Positions 10,705 through 22,886 of a DNA stretch of 64,000 nt are shown piece after piece (position 1 is the first letter of the stretch; each line of letters begins with the position of its first letter). Location of the stretch: positions 58,720,289 through 58,784,288 of the forward strand of contig OU744731.1 in NCBI GenBank assembly GCA_916613615.1, in the 5' to 3' direction. The notes under the pieces were generated by a model, which was not told where the DNA came from, did not search any database, and saw nothing but the letters and a program-made list of their open reading frames with translations. The DNA is from Steromphala cineraria (lineage: Eukaryota > Mollusca > Gastropoda > Trochida > Trochidae). Position numbers and translations under genes: made by a program.

Positions 10705-11056
10705 TTAAAGGGGCAGTGGCACGTTTTTTGATAATATCATATTTAAAATTTTCACTGATAATTGTAAGTTAATGCTTAATGTATTATCTTGACAGCGTCA
10801 AAAATCTCATTACACCAGCCAATCATTCATAGTCAGAGGAAAAAGTAGGAAGATTCACATAAAATCCACTGGAGGCCATTTTGTGTGAACACCTTTAATT
10901 CATTCAAAGGAATTGCATGGTTAACTTTAGATTATATATTTGAATTATTACTGCTCCATTTAGTTTAGATACGTTGTCTTTCAATTGGGACCATTAATTT
11001 TCATTTACCTGACATCACCTTATATTTCCCATAAAAACGTGCTACTGCCCCTTTAA
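10705..11056 (+). mobile_element. TTAA MITE, copy 4
   Basis: Full-length, 352 bp, bounded by TTTAAAGGGGCAGTGGCACG and CGTGCTACTGCCCCTTTAA. One TIR substitution (GTGGC for GTAGC) and a small internal deletion are present. Confidence 0.85.
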
Positions 11057-11459
11057 TATATGTTAATGGCACACGTGTACGTCTTGCGTTATGGCAGTTG
11101 ATGTAAAGCATGTTATTGAGCTCATAGTTGGTTTATAACGAGTTTATTATTTCACAATGAAGAGAGAGTATTCATTAAAGTAATTTTAGAAAGGTAACAT
11201 TTCATAGAAGCTGGGAGTCTGGAAAACCTAGCTACATCACGACATATCTATCATCATTTATTTGTATATATCTTTTATGTAAATACTTGTTTATTTCAGC
11301 TCTACTAGTTTCTAAAATAAGTTGATGATTTTAGTTGTTTTGTTTTCACGAAATACTATCAAGTTATGTTATGAAATTTTAATATCTCCTTAATTATCAA
11401 AGATTTTCTTTAACAAAGATTTACACAATAATTTTTAATTATTTGTAAATATCCACCAT

Positions 11460-11845
11460 ATCACTTTAATATTAGTGTTTGGGTGGCATACTCTCTTGGT
11501 AATGAACTACATCCGGTGTTAAAAGCCATGACATCAAAAAACTTGCAAGACACATACATGCAAAGGTAAGGTGATGGTAGTTATGGAGATACAGAGTTCG
11601 TGTGCTCTAAAAATCACTTACTCTGATTACTTCATTTGTTAAAAGGGACCCTATTTATATCACACTTCATCACAAGCTTCCCAAGATCAATCAAGATGTT
11701 CATTTTATATGATTTGCCCTGTGATGATCAGTACCAAATCACCATCACTGCTTTATTACCCAAGAAGCCTTGTGACTGACTCTGATGTTCGACCAAAGCT
11801 TATCCCCTCAAAGAGAGATGGTCATGCCATTAAATGAATGAATAC
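11460..11845 (-). repeat. interspersed repeat B, copy 1
   Basis: The reverse complement aligns with 40650-41035 over almost 400 bp. Shared blocks include CTTGGGAAGCTTGTGATGA, GGGTCCCTTTTAACAAATGA and ATGTAGTTCATTA. A shorter copy lies at 47495-47615. No ORF is present and the termini are undefined. Confidence 0.7.
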
Positions 11846-12614
11846 TTTAATAGGAAACTGTGTAAATAGGATTATCCAGCAGAACTCAGAAATCTATAGA
11901 TGTGCAAACGTTGAAACTCACATACTAATTTGAAAGAATGTAAAATTAAACTGTAAGAAAACTCTTTTTGTAGCTTCGCCAAAGCAGATATCCTGATACT
12001 TTTCTCAACATTTAAAAACAATTCTGAGGATTGAAAACATTTGATAAGACTTAGAGCATACCTTTGTAACAAATTGCATTCAAAAAGAAAACTTTTTACG
12101 AGAGATAAATGTAAAGACAGATGGAAATGGTACCACATTTGTATGTTGGGCTTTTGGCAGAATGGAATAACTCCTATATATATGTAGAAAGGCTCTCGAC
12201 CAAACATAGTGAACACAACAGTGGGCTTTGTATAGTTGTCGTTGACACTCAACAAGATTCAAATTACATATTCTTGTCGAAAGATTTGGCTTTTCATAGT
12301 ATTAGAAATTATTAAATTCTGAATCAATAAAGTAAAGCTTATAAATTGTATTTACAAATTGATTTTAAAGCATTTGATGGTTGCAAATTAAAAAGAGAAA
12401 AGATCAGTATTAGAATCAACAATACAAGTGAATGTACATGTATTTGAGGACAACGTTTTTCTATATCGCTTTCACAATCAAACTCAGATGTTCTTACATC
12501 CGACATAAAATCTCAACCTTTCATGTAAGATGTATTTATAGCCTAGATGCAAATAACCGAAGCACACCGAGTGAATATGGTGTAAATCTGCATAAAATAG
12601 TATCATTTATCAGG

Positions 12615-12968
12615 ATAAAGGGGAAGAAGCACATTTAAGGGGGAACATAAGGTAATGAAAAATGAAAATTAATGGTTCCAAAGACAATGTATTTAAACTA
12701 AATGATGCAGTACTAATTCAAATATATAACGTAAGGATTAGCCATTCGATTCCTTTTTCTTACGCAAAATGAATTCTAGGTGTGCACACAAAATGGCCGC
12801 CAATGGATTTTATGTAAATCTCCATACTTTGTCCTCTGACCATGGATGATTGGCTTTTGTAATGTGATTTTTGACACCGTCCCATTAATACATTTAGCAT
12901 TAACTTACATTTATCAGTGAAATATTTGAAATATAATATTATCAAAAAACGTGCTACTGCCTCTTTAA
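12615..12968 (-). mobile_element. TTAA MITE, copy 5
   Basis: Full-length copy in reverse orientation: ATAAAGGGGAAGAAGCAC at left, CGTGCTACTGCCTCTTTAA at right. The left TTAA is mutated. Confidence 0.85.
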
Positions 12969-13710
12969 ACACATCAATGCCTTATTTATGGCTTTATGCT
13001 CTATTACATTAGGTCCTAAACACTAGTTCATTCAATAACATTATGAAAAGGGATCTCTCCCGAGAACAGGTTTATAAATTGATTTTACACTGTGGCTTGT
13101 CAATTCAAATCTCGACAATGATAGTCAGCTTGGTGATTTTAATGGCAATTCTGTCCATCCCAATAAAAGCTGAAGTCATGTGGATATCATTTCTTCTAGC
13201 ACTTTGCTGCTTTCTTTAAATAAATCAGAGGTGATATGACACTTGATGCAAAATGTTAATGTAAAGTAAAAATACTTCCTCACTCTTTCTTTAGCTCAGT
13301 CTTATAGAACATCATATAACTGATCATTAAGACGTGGGTGATTTATTGTCTCATAATATCAAATATATTTTTATCTACAAACACTATCATTATATTGTAG
13401 AAGTGACTTCTTCTTACTTAATGCCGAGGAGAGGTTATTAATGTCACCAACTAATCTTTTAGGTTCTTTCTTGTAAATGACAATGCTTATAGAGTTAATT
13501 AAAGAAGAAATGACACCTTGATAATTGTAATCGGGATTACTGTATAACGTTGACATTTTGGATGCTTAGCTACAGCTATTTTTTGAAATAAAGTAATCTT
13601 GTTCTTCATGCCCACATGATGTACAAAGAAACAGTGCTGGGATTTCTCACAGGAAAACGATTTTTTTCAATGTTAGGTTATCGACAATAATTATTGACCC
13701 CAGAATACAT

Positions 13711-13857
13711 AGAGGATATTATATGAGTGTCCATGACATACTATGTTTACGACACGAGTGGCGAAATATTAGTACTTCCCGAGCGAGAGCGAGGGATATA
13801 CTGATATTTAGGCACGAGTGTCGTAAACATAGTATGTCATGGGCACGAATATAATAT
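13711..13857. repeat. imperfect hairpin with ~63-bp arms
   Basis: Left-arm blocks CATGACATACTATG, TTTACGACACGAGTG and AATATTAGTA are mirrored by TACTGATATTTAG, CACGAGTGTCGTAAA and CATAGTATGTCATG. The loop contains GAGCGAGAGCGAGG. The architecture is the same as at 10257 and 43107, with unrelated sequence. Confidence 0.8.
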
Positions 13858-13861
13858 TCTG

Positions 13862-14085
13862 TTTATTACCGTAGTCGCAAAATTAAAGAAAAATATTCTA
13901 AACCTACTTCTCAGCATAGCCGGAATAGCCGCCGCCGACCCGTATAGATTGTGACGTCATAGGTGAACCGTGACGTCAAAGCATTGTTTGTAACGTGACG
14001 TCTCAATGAGAAAATGATATTTTGCCCTAGGGCAACATATGAAAAATAAGAACCCAGGTATGACTGCCCTTGTAGGTAATAAATA
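13862..14085. mobile_element. short TIR element with TTTATTACC ends, copy 1
   Basis: It begins TTTATTACCG and ends GGTAATAAAT about 220 bp later. It carries three TGACGTC-type motifs (13952, 13971, 13996) and the palindrome GCCCTAGGGC. An element of the same plan lies at 30111-30330. It abuts repeat C at 14086, which suggests insertion there. Confidence 0.5.
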
Positions 14086-14300
14086 GCCATATTGTACATC
14101 GACGTCAAGGTGCCCATACTCATAACATTTATACTTGCTACGAAATAGTTCATTTATGATTAAGCCAGAACAAATTCCCTGTCCACATATAACCTTGGAA
14201 AAGACCATCAAAAGAAGCATGATGGAGATTGGCTATTGTGGTAGTTAAGACATTGTATAGCTATGCTTGATGTCAGAACACTGCCGATAAGAGGAATTTC
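14086..14300 (+). repeat. interspersed repeat C, copy 2
   Basis: Diverged relative of 9120-9555/10413: TAGCCATATTGTA, TTGCTACGAAATAGTTCA, GACCATCAAAAGAAGCATGA and TTGGCTATTGTGGTAG align with the first copy. Confidence 0.6.
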
Positions 14301-15131
14301 CTTTGGGACTCTACTGTATTTATGTTAATACTTCATAAAACATATTCAGCAACATGCCTCTTTCTCTCGTAATTATTCTATCTTATTTTACTTTTAGTGA
14401 GCTATCGTCCTGGAAAAACCGTTAAAACGTTAAAAGGTCAATAATATTTTAATTTGGAACAAAAGCTTGTATAATTTCTTATGTTACATTATTGTATTTA
14501 AATCACAATTTCTACAATAGTATACAATCTTGTACTTTCGGATTGGGTCATGCACCCAGTCAGTCAGGCACCCATCCCACAATGACAATACTAGCAGTTA
14601 ACCATCTCCATTATTATTTCTCTCTGTCTCGCAGGAATCACAATGGATTTAAAACACATGCATTTTCAATTTATTTAACTGTGATCTCTCACCATCACTC
14701 TGAAATTAGGTATGTAATGCATATGGTGAAAACATTAATATAGCAGATGTAAAAAAAACTTGTTGACACATGATGTCCTTTTTCTTGATTTTCTTCTATA
14801 CTAACTGCGTTATAGTATGAAGGAAACAGAGTGATCTGTTAACTTTAAGTTTACATAGGTTGTATTTGATTAAATGCAAGTAATACAATTCTCTGAAACT
14901 AATAATGATTAAAGGGGTTAACCTACATTTATTTAATGCATGAAAGGTATTGGCATTTACTGCGTATTTTTTTAGCTATGCCTAAATATAGTTGTTCCTT
15001 GTCTTTGAGATACAATAGCCATTAGTTTTGCCGTTCAATGTGCCCGGAAATGTTAACGTTAACGTCATTAGTTTAGTTGTTCCGTGATGATTGTAACGTT
15101 ACGTATGAGGTAATGAGATTTATCACCATGA

Positions 15132-17668
15132 TGTTAGTATCTTTGTTGCTCAGGAACATCGTTGGTAATCGTTAGTGTTACCATCAATAATTTTTTTTAC
15201 AAATTTCATAGTTTGATTATTTGTGTTGCTCAGGAACATAATTGGTAATCGTTAGTGTTACCATCAAGGATTTTTATTTTAATTTCATAGTTTAATTATA
15301 TGTATTGCTCAGGAACATAGTTGGTAATCGCTAGGGTTACTATCAAGGATTATCATTCTAATTTCATAGTTTAATTATCTGTGTTGCTCAGGAACATCGT
15401 TGGTAATCGCTTGGGTAACTATCAAGGAGTTTTATTTTAATTTCATAGTTTAACTATTTGTGTTGCTCAGGAACATCGTTTGTAATCGGTAGGGTTACCA
15501 CCAAGGATTTTTATTCTAATTTCATAGTTTAATTATTTTTGTTGCTCAAGAACATACTTGGTAATCGTTAGTGTTACCATCAAGAATTTTTTTACAAATT
15601 TCATAGTTTGATTATTTGTGTTGCTCAGGAACATAATTGGTAATCGTTAGTGTTACCAATAAGGATTTTTATTTTAATTTCATAGTTTAATTATATGTAT
15701 TGCTCAGGAACATAGTTGGTAATCGCTAGGGTTACTATCAAGGATTATCATTCTAATTTCATAGTTTAATTATCTGTGTTGCTCAGGAACATCGTTGGTA
15801 ATCGCTTGGGTAACTATCAAGGAGTTTTATTTTAATTTCATAGTTTAACTATTTGTGTTGCTCAGGAACATCGTTTGTAATCGTAAGTGTTACCATCAAG
15901 GAATTTTATTTTAATTTCATAGTTTAATTATTTGTGTTGCTCAGGAACATCGTTGGTAATCGGTCGGGTTACCACCAAGGATTTTTATTCTAATTTCATA
16001 GTTTAATTATTTTTGTTGCTCAAGAACATACTTGGTAATCGTTAGTGTTACCATCAAGAATTTTTTTTACAAATTTCATAGTTTGATTATTTGTGTTGCT
16101 CAGGAACATAATTGGTAATCGTTAGTGTTACCATCAAGGATTTTTATTTTAATTTCATAGTTTAATTATATGTGTTGCTCAGGAACATAGTTGGTAATCG
16201 CTAGGGTTACCATCAAGGATTATTATTCTAATTTCATAGTTTAATTATCTGTGTTGCTCAGGAACATCGTTGGTAATCGCTTGGGTAACTATCAAGGAGC
16301 TTTATTTTAATTTCATAGTTTAACTATTTGTGTTGCTCAGGAACATCGTTTGTAATCGTAAGTGTTACCATCAAGGAATTTTATTTTAATTTCATAGTCT
16401 AATTATTTGTGTTGCTCAGGAACATCGTTGGTAATCGGTAGGGTTACCACCAAGGATTTTTATTCTAATTTCATAGTTTAATTATTTTTGTTGCTCAAGA
16501 ACATACTTGGTAATCGTTAGTGTTACCATCAAGAATTTTTTTACAAATTTCATAGTTTGATTATTTGTGTTGCTCAGGAACATAATTGGTAATCGTTAGT
16601 GTTACCATCAAGGATTTTTATTTTAATTTCATAGTTTAATTATATGTATTGCTCAGGAACATAGTTGGTAATCGCTAGGGTTACTATCAAGGATTATCAT
16701 TCTAATTTCATAGTTTAATTATCTGTGTTGCTCAGGAACATCGTTGGTAATCGCTTGGGTAACTATCAAGGAGTTTTATTTTAATTTCATAGTTTAACTA
16801 TTTGTGTTGCTCAGGAACATCGTTTGTAATCGTAAGTGTTACCATCAAGGAATTTTATTTTAATTTCATAGTTTAATTATTTGTGTTGCTCAGGAACATC
16901 GTTGGTAATCGGTAGGGTTACCACCAAGGATTTTTATTCTAATTTCATAGTTTAATTATTTTTGTTGCTCAAGAACATACTTGGTAATCGTTAGTGTTAC
17001 CATCAAGAATTTTTTTTACAAATTTCATAGTTTGATTATTTGTGTTGCTCAGGAACATAATTGGTAATCGTTAGTGTTACTATCAAGGATTTTTATTTTA
17101 ATTTCATAGTTTAATTATATGTGTTGCTCAGGAACATAGTTGGTAATCGCTAGGGTTACCATCAAGGATTATTATTCTAATTTCATAGTTTAATTATCTG
17201 TGTTGCTCAGGAACATCGTTGGTAATCGCTTGGGTAACTATCAAGGAGCTTTATTTTAATTTCATAGTTTAACTATTTGTGTTGCTCAGGAACATCGTTT
17301 GTAATCGTAAGTGTTACCATCAAGGAATTTTATTTTAATTTCATAGTCTAATTATTTGTGTTGCTCAGGAACATCGTTGGTAATCGGTAGGGTTACCACC
17401 AAGGATTTTTATTCTAATTTCATAGTTTAATTATTTTTGTTGCTCAAGAACATACTTGGTAATCGTTAGTGTTACAATCAAGGATTTTTATTTTAATTTC
17501 ATAGTTTCATTATTTGTGTTGCTCAGGAACATAGTTGGTAATCGCTAGGGTTACCATCAAGGATTTTTATTTTAATTTCATAGTTTCATTATTTGTGTTC
17601 CTCAGAAACATAGTTGGTAATCGCTAGGGTTACCATCAAGGATTTTTATTCTAATTTCATAGTTTAAT
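15132..17668 (+). repeat. satellite array: ~79-bp units in a six-unit higher-order repeat
   Basis: About 32 head-to-tail units of roughly 75-80 bp, each with TTGCTCAGGAACAT, GGTAATCG...TTACC, a T-rich run and ATTTCATAGTTTAATTAT. Sub-types recur in fixed order. The diagnostic TTGCTCAAGAACATACTTGG sub-type occurs near 15541, 16016, 16491, 16966 and 17441, a period of about 475 bp (six units). Each unit can form a small stem from GGTAA and TTACC. The first higher-order copy is one unit short. The last units, past 17440, drift from the pattern. No coding frame spans the array. Confidence 0.95.
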
Positions 17669-17669
17669 T

Positions 17670-20130
17670 ATAGTTCCGTTATTAGTTGAAAGTGGTATAA
17701 AAAAAATAAACAGAACTCAACATTAAGCTTTATACTATTATATGTGCAGTAAACAAAACTGATATTTTGATTTTTACACAAGATACAATTTCCATCTAAT
17801 GTATCTGTATCATTACACTTTTATATGATTTTCGTCTGTTGAAGGTATATTTTGAGCCTAATCAATTTCAAAGTTATTAGAGTAAGTATAATCATGCACA
17901 AAATGACGAGGTATTCGTTTTCAACTTTATCAAGTGAGGGTCATTTTTAAAGTTTTAAAACTTCCATATAATTTGGCATGACTCTTGAATTATATACGTT
18001 TTTTTAAAAGATAGGCAATTCATCAAAATGCACACTTAAATTCATGTAAATACTCTCGTCTTTCTTCTGGTTAAACGGTTTACATATACACAGATAAAAA
18101 TACATTCACAAAGCACATTTAGACAAGCTCGAATTTATACATAGATATGCTTAAAATATTCTCATCTACGTAATTAATACTTAGCATTTGACACAATGAT
18201 AACACAGAAAATTGATGTTATGTAAGATGGTTATCATTAGAATAATATAAAAGGAAACAAAATAATATGAATAAACAAACTTATTAATATATGAAACAGT
18301 GCTATGCAAGTGCAAACTATACACGTTAACACATGTTAAAGAAATTACATCAGCACTGAAATTACTATGGAAACTGGTCACAGTAATATTTCTTGGGAGT
18401 AAGACATTACACCAAGAACATAATGTTAACAATGTCACTGTGGCCTTCCATTATTATTCATGTTTTGTAACTAAAATACATTGATATAATTAAGAGACAC
18501 TACAGGTGCAGTTTGTTCTTAGAGGTTATGACAATGTTCATTAGTGTTGATTTATAGTGATGAGTAAGGTTTTCTGTGAGAAGGAATGGCAGAAAAGATT
18601 ATATTCTGAGCAATTTGTATACCATTTGTAATTCATCAAATCATGTGAAATAATTAGGATGTTCATTCACTGGCTACAAAGATGATTTTCGGAGAAAAAA
18701 AGGTGTGAAATGCATTTTGAAGGGATATCAAGAAATACTATGGATGGATGTTAAACACTAAATTCAGTGCGATTTAATGAGGCAATATAACTAAGGTGCT
18801 AATTTCAAGGTTTTGATGAAGTTAGGAAAAAGGAATTAAAAGGAAATTCAGATATGCCTCTTTCTTAATGTTTTAAAGTACAATATATGATTAGTATACT
18901 TATATACATATAGATACTTATGCGTCAGTGTAAAAATTCACATTGACAAAGTTTCACAGAGTGGTTAAATCGGCAGTTTTCTTAAACCACATTATGTGAA
19001 CCTCGTTATCTTAGTTATCATTTTAACATAATGCCATTTCGGCATTATTTCACACATTAGCTTAAAGACGTTAAAACAATGTATAGTGAACATAATAATC
19101 ATTTATGTATAATGAAAGTATTCTTGTCATCTCCAATCTTCAGCTAAGAAATAACGTCTTTTCAATCATATATCGCAATGTACTTTATAATTCTTTGTAT
19201 AGGCGCCTATTGTAAGGTTAGGTGAAAAAATGCTTAATTAGAAAAGATCAAAGGCTTGGATGTGATTCGTATTTGCGGAATAAGATACCTCATCGCTAAG
19301 GGTATTTTCCATGTGGAGAGTTAGCGTCTGTAATGAATGAATCATGAATAATAGAAGTTTCCATATATAGAAATTTACATGTGCCTTTCTAGCTTTCTCT
19401 TAATAATTGTTGAAAAATTAGTTTTAACACCTAGCCTTACACTTTCATATTTGTTATATATGTTTTACTTTTGTAATACATGTTTTGCCATAATTTCCAT
19501 ATACCACTTTTAACAGAAAATAATACCCAAATCTCAAGAGTATCATCAATGTGCTTAAAAGAATATGATGTGTAAACATGTAGAAAAAGGCCAAAATAAA
19601 TGTAATGACGTGAAAGCAATAGTGTAAGCATGATTATCTGAAGAACGTTTTTAGTGCAAATCCACATGAATTGCATTTGGTTTTACTAAATGCCTCTTCA
19701 GAGCACACTCTTCTAGAAAAGTTTGACTTGAAATTTAAAACATACTCGCGTTCTAGTTTTACATAAAAAGGTAAAGAATATAGGGCTTTTATAACTATTG
19801 TTCGAAAAGCAATTATCTTTAATTTAATAAACTCAAAATGACCAAAACCTTCAAATAGGTTGATGTTAAATGTAGGATTGTAGGTCTAGTTTAGCAAATC
19901 AGTGTCAATTATTCTCTCCTGTCGGGTTCTATTTTTGGTTAAACTTCATTATAGTGTATTTTACCGGCAACTATATTTCGTACCATTCTCTTAAACAACA
20001 TGTAACCCCGAGGGGGTACACAATGCAGAAATGGATACATAAAGATATCTTGAGATAACATTGATATTTTGTTTGTTCAAAAACATGCGCAAAATAGTCA
20101 TTTAATGACTTTGAAAACAAACATCATATT
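17670..20130. other. AT-rich intergenic DNA
   Basis: No supported gene. Open frames are short and look random. CTTAATTAGAAAAGATCAAAGG near 19232 combines homeodomain-like and TCF-like words but could be chance. Confidence 0.5.
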
Positions 20131-20139
20131 TTCAGTCTG

Positions 20140-20197
20140 TAAAACTTCTCTCAGCCAATCATAACCTGCCACATCACATCGCCCTTTCTCGCCAAAC
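20140..20197 (+). repeat. 58-bp direct duplication, copy 1
   Basis: TCTGTAAAACTTCTCTCAGC, followed by CATAACCTGCCACATCACAT and CGCCCTTTCTCGC, recurs almost unchanged at about 21646-21703, 1.5 kb away. High identity implies a recent copy or a repeat family. Confidence 0.75.
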
Positions 20198-20599
20198 TGG
20201 TCAGGCTATTGCTATTGTTTACAGTATTGAGTCAAGCGGTCACTTACTTACTTACGTATAATTACTATACAAACAAAGAAAACAACTTTCCAGTATGATG
20301 GTTAGTTAGTGAGACATATAATGAAGACATTTACTAATTTTGGTTGAATCTTGTTGACTGTTGATAGCTTAATCACGGCTTCTACAGAGGGATCTAAAGT
20401 CGTCAATTCATCAATGAGACTACATGGTATGTCATAGCCCTGTCATAGAACTATGTTTCGCATATCTATTTTTTAAAAAGAAACAAAATAATGACGTAAC
20501 GTAAACATGGACAGATCAGTACACATATCATATACAGTGACAGTATTGAAACAACGATTTTCGTTAACATACAACAAAGCAATTAAATGCTGAGGTTAT

Positions 20600-21640
20600 A
20601 TCTTCATTAATGGAATAAACATTAGGATATTTCATCAAGGCAAAATCTTAATATTCAATCATGTTTTGAAAATCTCTTAGATATTACGGTATAGTTATGT
20701 TTTGAATTTAGTAGTTCTAAGTTTACATTTTGTGATGAGTGGCCAGATAAAATTGAAGACAAATTAAACAAGTTAGTGAAATGTTTTAAGGAACTTATGA
20801 ATAATCCTGAAGTAATTTTATATAATCTGAATGAGGTTTTGCTATATACACACAACGAAATATTCGGAGAGAGAGTCATTGAGGCATCATGTCGTGAAAT
20901 TGTATTAAGTTCGCAATACAAGGATATTCAGGATATTCACCTTTTGACACCATGTTTCATCATGTCTTGAGCGTTTCTCAATCAAATAAAGAAACAATGT
21001 TAGTTTACAAAGAGAGAACTCATCAGCGTAAAATAAATACCCTTCTATATCTTTGTTTGAGATAATGTTATTTTAAATTTTAAATATTTGTAAATTTCTA
21101 ACGCAAACAACTGCCTGAAATAACAAATATGTATACATATAAGTTTGAATGCACAAAGTTTAGTTTACATATCATGTGACCAAAGCCTACCTTATTGAAG
21201 TCACTGTAAACGCAAAATTCTCCATCTCATGTGTACTGTATGTGTTCATCTTAAGACAGAAACAATGCATATGATAAATTCTAAATGTTTAATTTTGGAT
21301 TGGATCTAGTTCGTCTTATTGTTGACCAATGGATGACTAGTGCTTTGACAACTGGGCGTGTCATAGATGGGTAGACATGCTTGATCTCTAAAACAACATC
21401 CCCTAATTCTTGTAACAACATTGTCAAAGAGTGTGAAATATCCCAAGCGCGACTCCCTAGGCCTGTAATTACATAATCAGTTACGATGTGCCATAACTGT
21501 TTAATTACTACTCTGTTTTATTGCCGGACAGATGAAGCTTCTAAATCGTGCTAAAAGATGTTTATTCGTTTATTTACCACCATTGTCTGTTATATTTACA
21601 TTGATTAGGCCCATTTCCGTTCTGTATATGATGTAAATAT
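20600..21640. other. AT-rich DNA without supported gene
   Basis: Overlapping short open frames occur on both strands at 20655-20970 (88 and 64 residues). They have no recognisable motif and are probably chance. Confidence 0.4.
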
Positions 21641-21645
21641 ACACA

Positions 21646-21703
21646 ATCTGTAAAACTTCTCTCAGCCTATCATAACCTGCCACATCACATCGCCCTTTCT
21701 CGC
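21646..21703 (+). repeat. 58-bp direct duplication, copy 2
   Basis: Partner of 20140-20197. It is followed here by GCATGCGCAGTAAAGG, absent from copy 1. Confidence 0.75.
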
Positions 21704-21974
21704 ATGCGCAGTAAAGGCAATATCGTACACCCGGTAGAATCCCTTTTCAGACTGTCAAATTGAGAAGCCTAAAATTTTCGCACTTTGAAGGGCGATATCT
21801 TTGTTATTAGAGGACCGATGAAAACGTTTTTTGGTGTTTTTTGAAGTTGACAATGTTTTCTGTACATATTTACCAATTAACATGGGAAAAATTATGAGGT
21901 TTCTTGTTGTTTAAATTTAACTTGACAGTACATTGACAGACATTGTCACCACACACCCTTACTTGTATACCGTC

Positions 21975-21989
21975 GGGGGGGGGGGGGGG
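21975..21989 (+). repeat. poly(G) tract
   Basis: A run of about 15 G residues in otherwise AT-rich DNA. Length is likely variable and subject to sequencing error. Confidence 0.85.
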
Positions 21990-22172
21990 ATATTGCGTGT
22001 GTGCTGTGAGTAAATAGTTTACTGAACAAATTATTTTCAAGTAGTAAAATGCTACACTTATCCTAGCCAGAGATGGCCAGACAGCATTTTTTTCACCTTG
22101 ATTCCTATACAATATACACGATTTTGTCAAACCATTCCAATAAACGAAGTAATAATGATTGATGAAGCAAAC

Positions 22173-22590
22173 CAGTCTAATTAAAATCGACTGTGATTCG
22201 AGGGGAAAAAGTGTAAAAATATTATCTCTAGCGGGGTTCGAACCTCACCCAGCCCGGCTTTCCTCTCATTCACAGTATGAAGGCACCCCTATTACCCGCA
22301 TGTTCTGACACAAGCTCATCCAGCCAATCGAAATGAGCGCATTAAAAGCTTCGATGTCATACTAGGGGCAGGTAACTCCAGTGTACCATTCGTTATACAT
22401 AATCGCCGCATAAACACTATTTAAAAACGGGGATGTGATGAGATAGCTTACGACTGGTTTTGTCTGCGCTAAACTGGTTATAGCAACACGCGACAGAGAC
22501 GGAGAGGATATCCCGAAGGATTCGAGCCCTGATAGAGACAATATTTTTTATATTTTATTCCTCGGAGCACGGTCGATTTTAATTAGACTG
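22173..22590 (+). mobile_element. Mutator-like MITE with 10-bp target duplication, copy 1
   Basis: The terminal inverted repeat CAGTCTAATTAAAATCGAC opens the element and its complement (GTCGATTTTAATTAGACTG) closes it. Exactly TGAAGCAAAC flanks both sides (22163-22172 and 22591-22600). A 9-10 bp duplication with TIRs is typical of Mutator-like elements. The interior is GC-richer than its surroundings, non-coding, and has GGGGTTCGAACC near one end and GGATTCGAGCC near the other; these resemble Pol III B boxes. An inverted copy is at 24871-25308. Confidence 0.85.
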
Positions 22591-22798
22591 TGAAGCAAAC
22601 TAACCAAATGTTTAGCTTTTAGTTGTTGCTTCAGACGTGCAGCCAGAGCACTGATCATAGTTTGTATTTTTATAATGAAAAAGAAGTATATACTACATAA
22701 AGAATATCTTACATTTAGACCCTGTACATATTATCTCGAGAAGTCGATTGGGTCGAATTTCAGGAAGTTGCCCTGGTTTGACGTTATGATTTGATGAT

Positions 22799-22886
22799 TT
22801 TAAAGGGGCAGTTGCATGTTTGTTTAGGAAATATAATATGATGAGAGGAAATCGAAAATAAATAGTTCCAATTGAAAGACAATGTA
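22799..22886 (-). mobile_element. TTAA MITE, copy 6, right-hand half split by Tc1
   Basis: TTAAAGGGGCAGTTGCATG begins a reverse-oriented copy that matches the family to CAATGTA at 22886. The remainder resumes at 23905. The intervening 1.0 kb is a Tc1-type insertion at a TA. Confidence 0.75.

Noticed and set aside
11872..12255. 127-residue minus-strand frame as a gene
   Set aside because: No recognisable domain, AT-rich random-looking composition and an overlapping frame of similar length.
15132..17668. CRISPR-like array
   Set aside because: Units are contiguous ~79-bp satellite repeats with no unique spacers, and the context is animal nuclear DNA.
22225..22260. tRNA gene suggested by GGGTTCGAACC
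   Set aside because: No acceptor or anticodon stem can be drawn around it, and the word lies inside a TIR element with an inverted partner.
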